Origin: an uncultured Lachnospiraceae bacterium
Lineage (GTDB): Bacteria > Bacillota > Clostridia > Lachnospirales > Lachnospiraceae
Direction of reading: 5' to 3'
Length of the DNA stretch: 64,000 bases
NCBI GenBank assembly: GCA_910577105.1
Contig: CAJTMB010000004.1
Span: forward strand, 62,001 to 126,000
Shown: positions 8,317-17,064 of the stretch, piece by piece
Layout: each line of letters starts with the position of its first letter
Position numbering within the stretch: the stretch's first letter is position 1
The notes under the pieces: generated by a model
Told to the model about the DNA's origin: nothing
The model's input: the letters and a program-made list of their open reading frames with translations, nothing else
Databases searched by the model: none
Translations under genes and position numbers: made by a program

Positions 8317-10230
8317 ATGAGGATTACGGATTTATTGAAAAAGGAAAGCATTTGTCTGCAGGCGGCGCCTGTAGATAAAAACGAAGCATTGCAGCAGGCA
8401 ATTGCCTTGATGGAAAAAAGCGGCAATATTAAAGATGCGGATGCATACAAGAAACAGGTATTGGCAAGGGAAGAAGAAGGGACAACGGGCATTGGAGAAG
8501 GGATTGCCATCCCGCACGGAAAATGTGATGCCGTAACTTTGCCGGGACTTTCCGCAATGGTGATTCCGAAGGGTGTTGATTTTGCTTCCCTGGACGGGGA
8601 ACCCGTCAATCTTTTGTTTTTGATTGCAGCGCCCAATACAAAAGACAACGTACATCTGGATGTATTAAGCAAATTGTCCGTACTGCTGATGGATGAAAAG
8701 TTTACATCGGACTTAAAAAATGCAAAAACACCGGAAGAATTTTTACGGATAATTGACATAGCGGATGAAGAGGCAGATACAGCAGATGCAGTAGAAGAAA
8801 ACTCATTGGGAAAGGAAACAGCAGAACCCTTATGCAGGATTCTTGCCGTAACGGCATGTCCCACAGGTATTGCCCACACATATATGGCAGCGGAAAGCCT
8901 GGAAAAAGCCGCAAGGGCAAAGGGTTGTTTTATTAAGGTGGAAACAAGAGGCTCCGCAGGTGCGAAAAATGTGGTAACAGCAAAGGAAATAGAGGAAGCG
9001 GACTGCATTATCGTGGCGGCGGATACCAAAGTGCCCATGGACAGATTTGCAGGTAAAAAAATGATTGAATGTCAGGTATCCGACGGTATCGGCAAGGCGG
9101 ATAAATTGATAGAGCGCGCCATAAACGGAGATGCTCCCGTATATAAAGAGGGACAAAAAGCAGAAGTCAGTGCAGAACAGGGAAAGGACAGCTTTGGTCA
9201 TCAGATTTACATGCACCTGATGAACGGCGTTTCCCATATGCTTCCCTTCGTTGTGGGAGGCGGTATCCTGATTGCCATAGCGTTTCTGTTGGATTCCATG
9301 GGTGTGGATATGGCAAGTCTGTCCCCTGATGAAAGGGCTAATTTCGGAACCATCACACCGGCGGCGGCAGTCTTTAAGGGAATCGGTGGTGTGGCTTTTG
9401 GGTTTATGCTCCCGATTCTGGCCGGTTACATTGCCATGAGTATTGCGGACAGACCGGGTCTTGCTGTGGGATTTGTAGGCGGCGCCATTGCGGCAAACGG
9501 CAAGTCAGGATTTTTAGGCGCATTGGTAGCAGGATTTCTGGCAGGATATGTGGTATTATTGTTAAAGAAGTTATTTGACAGGCTGCCAAAAGCCATAGAA
9601 AAATTGTCGCCGGTGCTGCTCTATCCGTTTTTTGGCATTCTGTTTATCGGCTTGATTATGACATTTATCATAGAGCCGCCGGTAGGCGCTTTGAATACAG
9701 CCTTAAATTCCGCTCTGCTGGGAATGGGCAGCACAAGCAAAGTTGTTCTGGGTATGATACTGGCAGGCATGATGGCCATTGATATGGGCGGTCCCTTCAA
9801 CAAGGCGGCTTATGTATTTGGAACAGCTTCCATTATAGAAGGCAATTACGCCGTTATGGCGGCAGTCATGATTGGCGGCATGGTTCCTCCCTGCGCGATT
9901 GCACTGGCAACCCTGCTATTCAAGAATAAATTTACCAAAGAAGAGAGGGAATCCGGCCCTACCAACTTTATTATGGGTCTGGCCTTTATCACAGAAGGAG
10001 CAATTCCCTTTGCGGCATCCGACCCCCTGCGTGTGATTCCTTCCTGCATCGTAGGCTCGGCACTTGCAGGCGCCCTGTCCATGGCATTTGGATGCACGCT
10101 GATGGCGCCCCATGGAGGAATCTTTGTGTTCCCGGTGGTGGAACATGCGTTGATGTATCTGGTGGCACTGGTGGCAGGTACCGTAGCAAGCGCTTTGCTG
10201 CTGGGTGTATTAAAGAAAAAAGTTTCATAG
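8317..10230 (+). CDS. fruA: PTS fructose transporter subunit EIIABC
   Basis: A 637-residue fused fructose permease. The EIIA domain is at about 1-145 with the phosphorylated His in IPHGK. The EIIB domain is at about 170-270 with its Cys in VTACPTGIAHT. The membrane EIIC domain follows from about 295 to the end, with many hydrophobic helices. It imports fructose as fructose-1-phosphate for the preceding kinase. The start at 8317 (MRITDLLKK) is chosen over 8293 because of the GAGAGGG site before it. It lies 29 bases after fruK. Confidence 0.94.
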   Translation: MRITDLLKKESICLQAAPVDKNEALQQAIALMEKSGNIKDADAYKKQVLAREEEGTTGIGEGIAIPHGKCDAVTLPGLSAMVIPKGVDFASLDGEPVNLLFLIAAPNTKDNVHLDVLSKLSVLLMDEKFTSDLKNAKTPEEFLRIIDIADEEADTADAVEENSLGKETAEPLCRILAVTACPTGIAHTYMAAESLEKAARAKGCFIKVETRGSAGAKNVVTAKEIEEADCIIVAADTKVPMDRFAGKKMIECQVSDGIGKADKLIERAINGDAPVYKEGQKAEVSAEQGKDSFGHQIYMHLMNGVSHMLPFVVGGGILIAIAFLLDSMGVDMASLSPDERANFGTITPAAAVFKGIGGVAFGFMLPILAGYIAMSIADRPGLAVGFVGGAIAANGKSGFLGALVAGFLAGYVVLLLKKLFDRLPKAIEKLSPVLLYPFFGILFIGLIMTFIIEPPVGALNTALNSALLGMGSTSKVVLGMILAGMMAIDMGGPFNKAAYVFGTASIIEGNYAVMAAVMIGGMVPPCAIALATLLFKNKFTKEERESGPTNFIMGLAFITEGAIPFAASDPLRVIPSCIVGSALAGALSMAFGCTLMAPHGGIFVFPVVEHALMYLVALVAGTVASALLLGVLKKKVS

Positions 10231-10258
10231 TACGGTGTGTACGGAAAGGAAAATAAAA

Positions 10259-10516
10259 ATGAGAGAATTTAAATATGTCATTACCGATGCGGAAGGGATT
10301 CATGCAAGACCGGCAGGCGAACTGATAAAGTTGTTAAAGGATTTTCAATCTGCGATTACCATAACAAAAGACGGAAAGTCGGCTGACGCAAAACGTATCT
10401 TTGGCGTGATGGGGCTTGCAGCGAAACAGGGACAGGAGATTACCATGACGGCGGAAGGTCCCGACGAAGACGCGGCAATTGCAGCAATAGAAACATTTTT
10501 AAAAGCAAACTTGTAA
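10259..10516 (+). CDS. HPr-family phosphocarrier lacking Ser46
   Basis: An 85-residue HPr-like phosphocarrier between enzyme IIABC and enzyme I. The active histidine His15 lies in GIHARPAG, as in all HPr proteins, so phosphotransfer from enzyme I should work. At the position of the regulatory Ser46 there is Arg46 (DAKRIFGVM where usual HPr has LKSIMGVM). HPr kinase could therefore not phosphorylate it in the normal way, and it probably does not act as the CcpA corepressor. A second, canonical HPr is expected elsewhere in the genome. The start at 10259 follows GGAAAGGA. Confidence 0.9.
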   Translation: MREFKYVITDAEGIHARPAGELIKLLKDFQSAITITKDGKSADAKRIFGVMGLAAKQGQEITMTAEGPDEDAAIAAIETFLKANL

Positions 10517-10529
10517 TCCGGGGATGGCG

Positions 10530-10561
10530 GCAGTCCGGAGTCCGGCGGGATTGCGGACTGC
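10530..10561 (+). other. Intercistronic hairpin between HPr and enzyme I genes
   Basis: GCAGTCCG (10530-10537) and CGGACTGC (10554-10561) form an 8-bp stem with a 16-base loop. Only three T follow, so it is a weak terminator at most; it could be an mRNA processing or stability element. Confidence 0.5.
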
Positions 10562-10583
10562 TTTAGAGAAGGGAGCAGACAGT

Positions 10584-12212
10584 ATGCGGACATTTCAGGG
10601 AAAAAGCGTTGGAAACGGCGTTGCAATCGGAAAGATTTATGTATATAAAAAGGGAGAACAGCAGGTCAAACGGTACAGGGTGGAAGATGTGGACGCAGAA
10701 GTGGCACGTTTCACGAAAGCACAGGAAACTTCCATTGCACAGTTACAAGATTTGTACGAAAAATCCGTAAAGTCTATTGGGGAAGCCAGCGCTGCGATAT
10801 TTGAAATCCATCAGATGATGCTGCAGGATAATGGATTTGTGGAAGCAATCGAAAATATTGTTACAACCCAGTCTGTAAATGCAGAGTATGCCGTAGCTGC
10901 CACTGCCGACAACTTTTATAAGATGTTTTCCGATATGGAGGATGATTATATGAGGGAGAGGGCAGCCGATGTCAAGGATATCTCGGAACGTCTGCTTGCC
11001 GTATTAAACGGTAAAAGTGCGGGAATGGATGCATTAAAAGAGCCGGTAATCATTGCGGCGGATGACCTTGCGCCCAGTGAAACCGTGCAGCTTGATAAGG
11101 ACAAAGTGCTTGCATTTGTCACGGTACACGGCTCCCTCAACTCACACACTGCCATTCTTGCAAGAACCATGAATATCCCGGCGCTTATCGGCACACCGGT
11201 TGCGCTTGACGAGGTGGACGGAAAACTTGCCGTAATAGACGGGGCAAAAGGCATTCTTTATGTGGAACCGGAAGAAGCGCTTTTAAAAACCATGCAGCAT
11301 AGGAGAAAGGAAGAAGAGGAGACAAAGGCACTGCTTTTAACCCTTCGCGGAAAAGATAATATTACTTTGGACGGTAAAAAAGTACAGCTTTATGCGAATA
11401 TAGGAAACAGCAAAGATTTAGCCATGGTGATGCAGAATGATGCAGGCGGCATAGGTCTTTTCAGAAGTGAATTTCTTTATCTGGAAAAAGATGATTACCC
11501 AACGGAAGAAGAGCAGTTTGCAGTATATAAAACGGTGGCGGAAACCATGGCGGGAAAGAAGGTCATTATTCGGACGCTGGATATCGGGGCGGATAAACAG
11601 GCGGACTATTTTCAGCTTGCGCATGAAGAAAACCCGGCAATGGGTCTCCGCGCCATCCGTATCTGCCTTACCCGGCCGGAGGTATTTAAAACCCAGTTAA
11701 GGGCAATCTTTCGGGCAAGCGCATACGGCACCATCGCCATAATGTATCCCATGATTATCTCTGTGGAAGAAGTAAGGAAAATAAAAGAGATAGTGTCAGA
11801 GGTAAAAAAAGAATTGGATAGGCAGGGCATTGCATACGGGGAGGTAGAACAAGGCATTATGATAGAAACCCCGGCAGCAGTCATGATGAGTGATGAACTG
11901 GCAAAAGAAGTGGACTTTTTCAGTATAGGAACCAATGATTTGACGCAGTATACCCTGGCAATTGACAGGCAGAATCCCGAACTGGATGATTTTTACGATT
12001 CCCATCATCCTGCTATCCTGCGGATGATTCAGACCGTGGTGGACAATGCGCACAGGGCAGGCATCTGGGCAGGCATCTGTGGCGAGCTGGGTGCGGATAC
12101 TTCTCTTACGCAGACATTTCTAAAAATGGGAGTTGATGAACTTTCCGTATCCCCCGGCCGTATTCTTCCCATCAGGAAGATTATATTGGAAACTGATGTC
12201 AGCAAACAGTAG
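10584..12212 (+). CDS. ptsI: PTS enzyme I (phosphoenolpyruvate-protein phosphotransferase)
   Basis: A 542-residue enzyme I that transfers phosphate from phosphoenolpyruvate to HPr. The N-terminal HPr-binding region is followed by the phosphohistidine motif GSLNSHTAILAR and the C-terminal PEP-binding TIM barrel (GLFRSEFLY, IRTLDIGADKQ, SIGTNDLTQYT). The start at 10584 has GAAGGGAG upstream; an earlier in-frame ATG at 10524 would include the intercistronic hairpin. It is the last gene of the fructose operon, which thus contains every PTS component. Confidence 0.94.
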   Translation: MRTFQGKSVGNGVAIGKIYVYKKGEQQVKRYRVEDVDAEVARFTKAQETSIAQLQDLYEKSVKSIGEASAAIFEIHQMMLQDNGFVEAIENIVTTQSVNAEYAVAATADNFYKMFSDMEDDYMRERAADVKDISERLLAVLNGKSAGMDALKEPVIIAADDLAPSETVQLDKDKVLAFVTVHGSLNSHTAILARTMNIPALIGTPVALDEVDGKLAVIDGAKGILYVEPEEALLKTMQHRRKEEEETKALLLTLRGKDNITLDGKKVQLYANIGNSKDLAMVMQNDAGGIGLFRSEFLYLEKDDYPTEEEQFAVYKTVAETMAGKKVIIRTLDIGADKQADYFQLAHEENPAMGLRAIRICLTRPEVFKTQLRAIFRASAYGTIAIMYPMIISVEEVRKIKEIVSEVKKELDRQGIAYGEVEQGIMIETPAAVMMSDELAKEVDFFSIGTNDLTQYTLAIDRQNPELDDFYDSHHPAILRMIQTVVDNAHRAGIWAGICGELGADTSLTQTFLKMGVDELSVSPGRILPIRKIILETDVSKQ

Positions 12213-12295
12213 TAATAGGCTAACGTGCGCAACATATGCTAATAAATGCATAAAAAGTGCATAATTTGTAATAGATTTTCATAAAGATACCCTGT

Positions 12296-12301
12296 TATAA
12301 T
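12296..12301 (+). promoter_or_regulatory. Extended -10 promoter element
   Basis: TGTTATAAT gives an extended -10 element about 50 bases before the membrane-protein gene. The -35 region is poor. Confidence 0.5.
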
Positions 12302-12349
12302 GAAATTGTTCCTGATAATTTGCATAAATTTTCATTATGGAGGGAGAAA

Positions 12350-13273
12350 ATGAAAACAAAAGACGTATATTTAAAAACAATGAAGTTTGTCTGGCTGAAG
12401 CTTGCCTTAGGCAGCGCAATGATATTATTCTCATTGATTACCATGGCAATCTTTCTGGCAATCGGCAGTCTCGGCAAAGGAGGCGGCGTGGCAATTGCAT
12501 TCTGGCTGTGGCTTTTTCTGGTATGCGGCGTTTTTGTATGGGTACAAAGATACTTTGGCTACATGCTGAAAGCGGGACACATTGCCATGGTAACAACGGC
12601 GGTTACAACAGGAAGCCTGCCGGATAACCAGTTGGAAGCTGCCAAGAGTATGGTAAAGGAACGCTTTGCCACTACAAATGTTTACTTTGTTGTAGACAGA
12701 CTGGTAAGCGGTGCGGTAAGCCAGTTGCAGAGTGGATTGCAAAAGATTGACAATGTGCTGGGCGGTATTCCGGGTGTGAGTATTGTGGTATCTTTTGCAA
12801 AAATGTTCGTCCAGATAGCATTGGGTTATGTTGATGAGTGCTGTCTTGGTTATACTTTTTTACATAAGGAACAGTCGGCGTTTAAAAGCGCGGCAGACGG
12901 CGTGGTGATTTATTTCCAGAACTGGAAAAAGCTTTTAAAAGATGCGGCGGTGACCGCCCTGATTGTTGTGGGGATATCCGTACTGGCATGGCTGCTTCCG
13001 TTTGTTATCTTCACAGCTATTTTTTCAGCATTTGGCGTAAGCTGGATATTTGCCCTTTTTATCGGCATTATGTTTGCGGCAGTTATCAGAAGTTCCTTTG
13101 TGGACAGCTACATGATGGTTAAAATGATGGTGTCTTACATGGAAGTGGCGCCTACTACCCAGATAACCTTTGATTTGTACGATAAACTCTGCAAGCTTTC
13201 CAGCAAATTTAAGAACCTGTTTACGAAAGGACAGCAGGAACAGCCCACGCAGTACAATAACGTGCAGATGTAA
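12350..13273 (+). CDS. Membrane protein of unknown function
   Basis: A 307-residue integral membrane protein with two hydrophobic helices near the N-terminus (about 14-70), a central soluble or amphipathic part, and two or three helices between about 200 and 255. The C-terminal tail is Gln-rich and soluble. The start at 12350 follows GGAGGGAG. The family was not recognised. It is a single-gene unit bounded by the terminator at 13289. Confidence 0.7.
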   Translation: MKTKDVYLKTMKFVWLKLALGSAMILFSLITMAIFLAIGSLGKGGGVAIAFWLWLFLVCGVFVWVQRYFGYMLKAGHIAMVTTAVTTGSLPDNQLEAAKSMVKERFATTNVYFVVDRLVSGAVSQLQSGLQKIDNVLGGIPGVSIVVSFAKMFVQIALGYVDECCLGYTFLHKEQSAFKSAADGVVIYFQNWKKLLKDAAVTALIVVGISVLAWLLPFVIFTAIFSAFGVSWIFALFIGIMFAAVIRSSFVDSYMMVKMMVSYMEVAPTTQITFDLYDKLCKLSSKFKNLFTKGQQEQPTQYNNVQM

Positions 13274-13288
13274 CTTAAGTTCAAAATG

Positions 13289-13317
13289 AAAAACAGCCCG
13301 TTGCAGGGCTGTTTTTT
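13289..13317. terminator. Bidirectional terminator
   Basis: AAAAACAGCCC and GGGCTGTTTTTT with a 6-base loop between two converging genes; the stop of the minus-strand gene overlaps its end. Confidence 0.9.
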
Positions 13318-13699
13318 ATGAGCATTTTGCTTTAATGCAGCAGTATATCAGAAATGCAGAGAAAATACTGCATACAATCAATCCTTCAAAATAAGGGCGC
13401 GGCCGACAGCATTGATTGGGTTTCTTGGGATTGACCCGGATTTTGATTGTTGAGCCTATCTGTGCATTGGATTTTACTTTGGATTTCATGATTAACCCTT
13501 TATATTTATACTTGACAGAGACGTAGCCTGTAGGATAATCATCGGTAGAGCTTCTTTGATTATTCTGGCTGGCAAATTCTATCCCTGTAATAACAGCATC
13601 CACTTCATCCTTAAACCGGTATACGTTTATCAGACTGCATATAAAACAAAGAAGACCGATGATAAAAGATATAATTGCCAAGGAAATTATAAAACCCAT
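13316..13699 (-). CDS. DUF3592-like membrane protein
   Basis: A 127-residue protein with an N-terminal hydrophobic helix (MGFIISLAIISFIIG...), an extracellular or cytosolic beta-rich domain carrying the pattern of DUF3592 (A/V-x-ITGIE, then VSVKYKYKG, then GSTIKIRVNPKKP), and a second hydrophobic helix at the C-terminus. The start at 13699 has a strong GGGGGAAAG site; an upstream in-frame ATG at 13747 has none. Function unknown. Confidence 0.65.
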   Translation of the reverse strand: MGFIISLAIISFIIGLLCFICSLINVYRFKDEVDAVITGIEFASQNNQRSSTDDYPTGYVSVKYKYKGLIMKSKVKSNAQIGSTIKIRVNPKKPNQCCRPRPYFEGLIVCSIFSAFLIYCCIKAKCS

Positions 13700-13867
13700 T
13701 AAACTTTCCCCCTGTCCTTTGATTTTCTGATTACTACTATAAAGCAAAAGAATAGAAATAACAAGGCATTAATGTTATAATGAACACGTAAAAATATTGA
13801 TGGCAGACATAGGTTTAGATTTATGTCTGCGCATTGCGGACAAAGCAGAGAAGGAAAGGGAATTAAC

Positions 13868-14767
13868 ATGCAAAAAATATTGATTACCGGAGGAAGTGTT
13901 TTTGTCAGTAAGTTTGCGGCAGAATGGTTTGCTGCAAGGGATTATGAGGTTTATGTATTGAACAGGGGAAGGCATGAACAGCCTGCAGGGGCAAAAGTAA
14001 TCTGTGCGGACAGACATGCTCTGGGAAACTGCCTGAAGGAGTACTCCTTTGATGCAATTTTGGACATTACCGCATATGATGAGGAAGATATCCGGGATTT
14101 GCTTGCAGGGGCAGGGGAAATCGGAGATTATATTTTTATCAGTTCCAGTGCCGTTTATCCGGAAACCTTTCCACAACCGTTTTGTGAGGAAGAGCCTGTC
14201 GGAGAGAATGCTGTCTGGGGAGAGTATGGACAAAACAAAATAAAGGCAGAACAGTTTTTGCTTCACAACCGCCCGGATGCATATATTTTAAGGCCGCCTT
14301 ATCTGTACGGCCCCATGCAGAACCTTTACAGGGAGCCCTTTGTCTTTGACTGTGCCATGCAGGGGCGTGCATTTTACATACCGGGTGACGGCAAAATGCC
14401 GCTGCAGTTTTTCCACGTGGAAGATTTGTGCAAGGTTATGGAACAGATTTTGTTGACCCATCCCAAAGAACATATTATAAATGTGGGAAACAGTGAAATA
14501 GTTGACATTAACCGATTTGTGCAAATCTGCTATGATATTGTGGGACAAAGTTTAAATACCGTGCATGTGAAAGACCATGAAAACTGGCGGGACTTTTTCT
14601 GTTTTTACAATTACGGCTATGTCCTGAATGTAGAAAAGCAAAACCGGATTCTGCCTGTGCAGAAAGATTTGCGGCAGGGGCTTATGGAATCATTTGTCTG
14701 GTACAAGGAACATCAGGAGAATGTGGCAAAAAAAGAGTACATAAAATTTATTGATGAACATTTTTAG
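13868..14767 (+). CDS. NAD-dependent epimerase/dehydratase family protein
   Basis: A 299-residue extended short-chain dehydrogenase-like protein. The N-terminal nucleotide-binding strand ILITGGSVFVSKFAAEWF takes the place of the usual GxxGxxG, with Ser where the third Gly is expected. FISSSAVYP and a YGQNKIKAE segment match the catalytic Ser/Tyr-x-x-x-Lys arrangement loosely. It could act on a nucleotide sugar or be a regulatory Rossmann protein. It is followed after 11 bases by the DUF4190-type gene, so the two form an operon. Confidence 0.75.
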   Translation: MQKILITGGSVFVSKFAAEWFAARDYEVYVLNRGRHEQPAGAKVICADRHALGNCLKEYSFDAILDITAYDEEDIRDLLAGAGEIGDYIFISSSAVYPETFPQPFCEEEPVGENAVWGEYGQNKIKAEQFLLHNRPDAYILRPPYLYGPMQNLYREPFVFDCAMQGRAFYIPGDGKMPLQFFHVEDLCKVMEQILLTHPKEHIINVGNSEIVDINRFVQICYDIVGQSLNTVHVKDHENWRDFFCFYNYGYVLNVEKQNRILPVQKDLRQGLMESFVWYKEHQENVAKKEYIKFIDEHF

Positions 14768-14778
14768 GAGGATAAACT

Positions 14779-15558
14779 ATGGCAAGATACATTGAAGATG
14801 CAGGAATAAACCAGCCTTTTGACGTAGTCAGCATGGTTATGGAGGATTATATCTACCATAATCGTTTTTCCCGGGGAGACTGGGAAGGTGAACCGGTATA
14901 TCAATGTACGGACAGTCACGGGAAAACCAGATACTTTAAGTGGAATTATGCAAGCGGTATTTTACACATAGAAGCATGGTTAAAAAATCCCTTTGGAAAT
15001 GAAATGAACCTGAGCGGCTTGAGTGCGGGAAGGAGCGGAAAAGAGTACAAGGATGGCATAAACAGATTGATACAGAACCTGAGGAGCCATTCCGGCGCCA
15101 TACATACCGGAAGCATCGGACAGGACCCGCTGCACCATCAGCCGGTGCCTTCTGTTTCTTTTGCGCAGCAATCAAGGGGGCAGTCAGCCGGTTATCCCGG
15201 ACAGCAGCCGTCAGGACAATACACCACACATCCACAGCCGCCTGTAGGAGGAATGCCGTCCACGGTAAATCCGTCAAGTGTTCCGGTAGTTGTCCGCCCG
15301 AGTTGTGAGTATGGCGCGCCGGTAAACTCATCGTCCGGAATGATTTTGGGTATTTTAGGATTAATATTTGCCTTTTTCATTCCGCTTTTTGGCATTATAT
15401 TCAGTGTAATCGGATTGCGAAAATGCCGCACCGGCAGTGTTTCCGAGGGTTCTGTTAAGACGGTTAAAGGTTTGAGTATCGCAGGCATAATCATAAGCAT
15501 AGTAATGATAGTTTTTTCTGTTTTATTTGAGTGGTTTTACGGCATAATGCTGTTATAA
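14779..15558 (+). CDS. DUF4190 domain-containing membrane protein
   Basis: A 259-residue protein. The N-terminal 100 residues form a soluble domain of unknown type (SRGDWEGEPVYQC, then YFKWNYASGILHIEAW). A low-complexity Pro/Gln/Ser linker spans about 110-185. The C-terminus has two hydrophobic helices with the DUF4190 pattern (MILGILGLIFAFFIP, then GIIFSVIGLRKCR, then KGLSIAGIIIS). Function unknown. It is the second gene of a pair with the epimerase-like gene. Confidence 0.7.
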   Translation: MARYIEDAGINQPFDVVSMVMEDYIYHNRFSRGDWEGEPVYQCTDSHGKTRYFKWNYASGILHIEAWLKNPFGNEMNLSGLSAGRSGKEYKDGINRLIQNLRSHSGAIHTGSIGQDPLHHQPVPSVSFAQQSRGQSAGYPGQQPSGQYTTHPQPPVGGMPSTVNPSSVPVVVRPSCEYGAPVNSSSGMILGILGLIFAFFIPLFGIIFSVIGLRKCRTGSVSEGSVKTVKGLSIAGIIISIVMIVFSVLFEWFYGIMLL

Positions 15559-15568
15559 TAATTTGAAT

Positions 15569-15749
15569 TTCGTCATTTCGCATTGGGGCAGCCGGAGCGT
15601 GCATTTGATTCCATAAAGGACCGTGTAAAAACACCGGCATTTAGAGGTTGTATTTTAACCTCTTATGTGCCGCTGTGTTTTTACCCGAGTGAGAACGCGT
15701 CCTGTTGGAACAAATGCACGCTCCGGCTGCCCCAATGCGAAATGACGAA
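15569..15749 (+). repeat. Long palindromic element, copy 2
   Basis: A 181-bp palindrome with perfectly complementary 39-bp outer arms (start TTCGTCATTTCGCATTGG). Inner stem AGAGGTT/AACCTCT with a 7-base loop. The core is shared with the other three copies, while the arm sequence differs strongly. It lies 30 bases before the -35 box of the polyamine operon leader. Confidence 0.9.
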
Positions 15750-15779
15750 CCCCCATATCGAAACTCCAGTAAAAAATAT

Positions 15780-15808
15780 TTGACGTACCCGCTTTCCTAT
15801 GCTATAGT
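15780..15808 (+). promoter_or_regulatory. Promoter of the polyamine operon leader
   Basis: TTGACG (15780-15785), 17 bases, TATAGT (15803-15808). The predicted start near 15815 coincides with the first base pairs of a 10-bp hairpin. Confidence 0.75.
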
Positions 15809-15813
15809 CATAA

Positions 15814-16221
15814 TTGTATGGAAAGCGGTATTGGTGTTGTCTTCCATGCAAATATTTTCGACCACTTCCTGCATATGTGCGCAGCAAGTTAAGGCCAGAC
15901 GGACAGCCGGGTCAACTGCCGATTGGCAACTTCGTTGCCTTATTGATTGAGTTAAAAGCTCAAATTTTATAAGTTGGTTACTATAAACCGGTGCATTTGC
16001 ACATCTAACTTGTGAAACGGTCAATAAGAGTAGTAAAAGTAAAATATTTGCTATATAGACTCTAAACCCAATATCTGTTTTTTGTGATACTTCATTGCAA
16101 CAGTAGTTTCATTGAAGGGAAAGCGTATCCCCAAGCGTTGATGCGCCGGACTTTAAGCATACAATGAAGAAGAATAAAAACATGATGAGCAAGTAATGGT
16201 GATGCATTGCTTGCTTTTTTT
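15814..16221 (+). ncRNA. Candidate structured leader RNA upstream of speD
   Basis: No gene is present in this roughly 400-base stretch, but it is bounded by a good promoter and an intrinsic terminator and is full of complementary segments. These include a 5' stem TTGTATGGAA/TTCCATGCAA (15814-15823, 15842-15851), the hairpin 15864-15889 (ACTT-CTGC/GCAG-AAGT), GGCAAC-TTC-GTTGCC, and a stem CTTATTGA/TCAATAAG (15939-15946, 16021-16028). The last encloses TTGAG/CTCAA, GGTT/AACC and GTGCA/TGCAC hairpins. A further stem is CTTCATTG/CAATGAAG (16090-16097, 16162-16169). It does not match the core motifs of riboswitches I know. It could be a leader controlling speD by attenuation or an independent small RNA. 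Confidence 0.55.
16188..16221 (+). terminator. Intrinsic terminator or attenuator before speD
   Basis: AGCAAGTAATG (16188-16198) pairs with CATTGCTTGCT (16205-16215) with one G-U, a 6-base loop and a run of seven T. It is only 48 bases before the speD start, so read-through or antitermination would be needed for expression from the upstream promoter. Confidence 0.8.
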
Positions 16222-16269
16222 GTTTTGTAAGCCACAGACACTTTTTATACGAAGAAAAGAGGAACAGGC

Positions 16270-17052
16270 ATGAGTGATAAGCTGAAACTGTATGGATTTA
16301 ACAATCTGACCAAATCTCTGAGTTTCAATATTTATGATGTTTGTTATGCAAAGACACAGCGGGAGCAAAAGGATTATATTGCCTATATCGACGAACAATA
16401 CAATTCAGAACGCCTTACAAAGATTTTAACGAATGTGACGGATATGATAGGCGCCACTGTATTAAATATTTCCAGTCAGGATTATGACCCGCAGGGTTCG
16501 TCCGTAACCATATTGATTGCGGAAGGCTCGATGGTGCCTGCCGGTTCGGTGATTACGGAAAATCCCGGTGAAACAATTCTGGCACATTTGAATAAAAGTC
16601 ATATTACGGTGCACACTTACCCGGAGTACCACCCGGAGACCTGTCTGGCAACCTTCAGAGTGGACATCAATGTGGCGACATGCGGGGAAATCTCACCTCT
16701 TTCCACGCTGGATTATCTGATTGGCTCTTTTGACTCAGATATTATCACGATGGATTACCATGTAAGGGGTTTTACCAGGGACGTGGGTGGACAGAAGCTG
16801 TTTATGGACCACAAAATTACGTCCATACAAGATTACATTGAAGAGGAAACCTTAAGGCATTATGATGCGGTGGATATCAATGTGTATGAAGCAAATATTT
16901 TCCATACGAAAATGCTAATCAAGGAAATTGATTTACAGAATTATCTGTTTAACAGTGATGTTTATGAACTGCCCCCGAAAAAAAGGCTGGAGATAACTGA
17001 CAGTCTTCGCAGGGAAATGATTGAGATTTTCAGCGGGCGGAATATTTTTTAG
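16270..17052 (+). CDS. speD: S-adenosylmethionine decarboxylase proenzyme
   Basis: A 260-residue AdoMet decarboxylase of the E. coli (class 1a) length. It self-cleaves ahead of Ser110 ([14 protein letters not shown]) to form the pyruvoyl cofactor and supplies decarboxylated SAM, the aminopropyl donor for SpeE. The central region with TCGEISPLS and the C-terminal part are complete. It is the first gene of the polyamine operon, 12 bases before the decarboxylase gene, with the structured leader upstream. SpeD homologues can change specificity to arginine or ornithine; the adjacent speA and speE favour the classical role. Confidence 0.92.
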   Translation: MSDKLKLYGFNNLTKSLSFNIYDVCYAKTQREQKDYIAYIDEQYNSERLTKILTNVTDMIGATVLNISSQDYDPQGSSVTILIAEGSMVPAGSVITENPGETILAHLNKSHITVHTYPEYHPETCLATFRVDINVATCGEISPLSTLDYLIGSFDSDIITMDYHVRGFTRDVGGQKLFMDHKITSIQDYIEEETLRHYDAVDINVYEANIFHTKMLIKEIDLQNYLFNSDVYELPPKKRLEITDSLRREMIEIFSGRNIF

Positions 17053-17064
17053 AAGGACGGCATT

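Noticed and set aside
8190..9038. Long open frame on the minus strand opposite fruK/fruA (282 codons)
   Set aside because: It is antisense to strongly conserved PTS coding sequence, low in complexity (Ser/Ala-rich) and has no ribosome site; a codon-usage shadow.
15583..15783. A reading frame (AFDSIKDRVKT...SCWNKC) stays open in all four palindromes and could be taken as a conserved small protein
   Set aside because: There is no shared start or ribosome site, and substitutions between copies follow base pairing in the hairpin rather than third codon positions. The open frame is best explained by core conservation without length change.
16117..16160. Twister-like words (CCCAAGCG, GCGCCGG) in the speD leader suggesting a self-cleaving ribozyme
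   Set aside because: The required arrangement of the conserved twister loops and pseudoknots could not be laid out; the resemblance is limited to short words.
15814..16221. RNase P RNA, tmRNA, SRP RNA or 6S RNA identity for the speD leader
   Set aside because: None of the conserved motifs of the first three (for example GAGGAAAGTCC, the tmRNA ends, GGAAGCAGCC) is present, and length and layout do not fit 6S RNA.
16270..17052. SpeD as a neofunctionalised arginine or ornithine decarboxylase
   Set aside because: The operon already encodes a PLP decarboxylase of the SpeA type and an intact SpeE, so the classical SAM role is simpler; it cannot be excluded from sequence alone.
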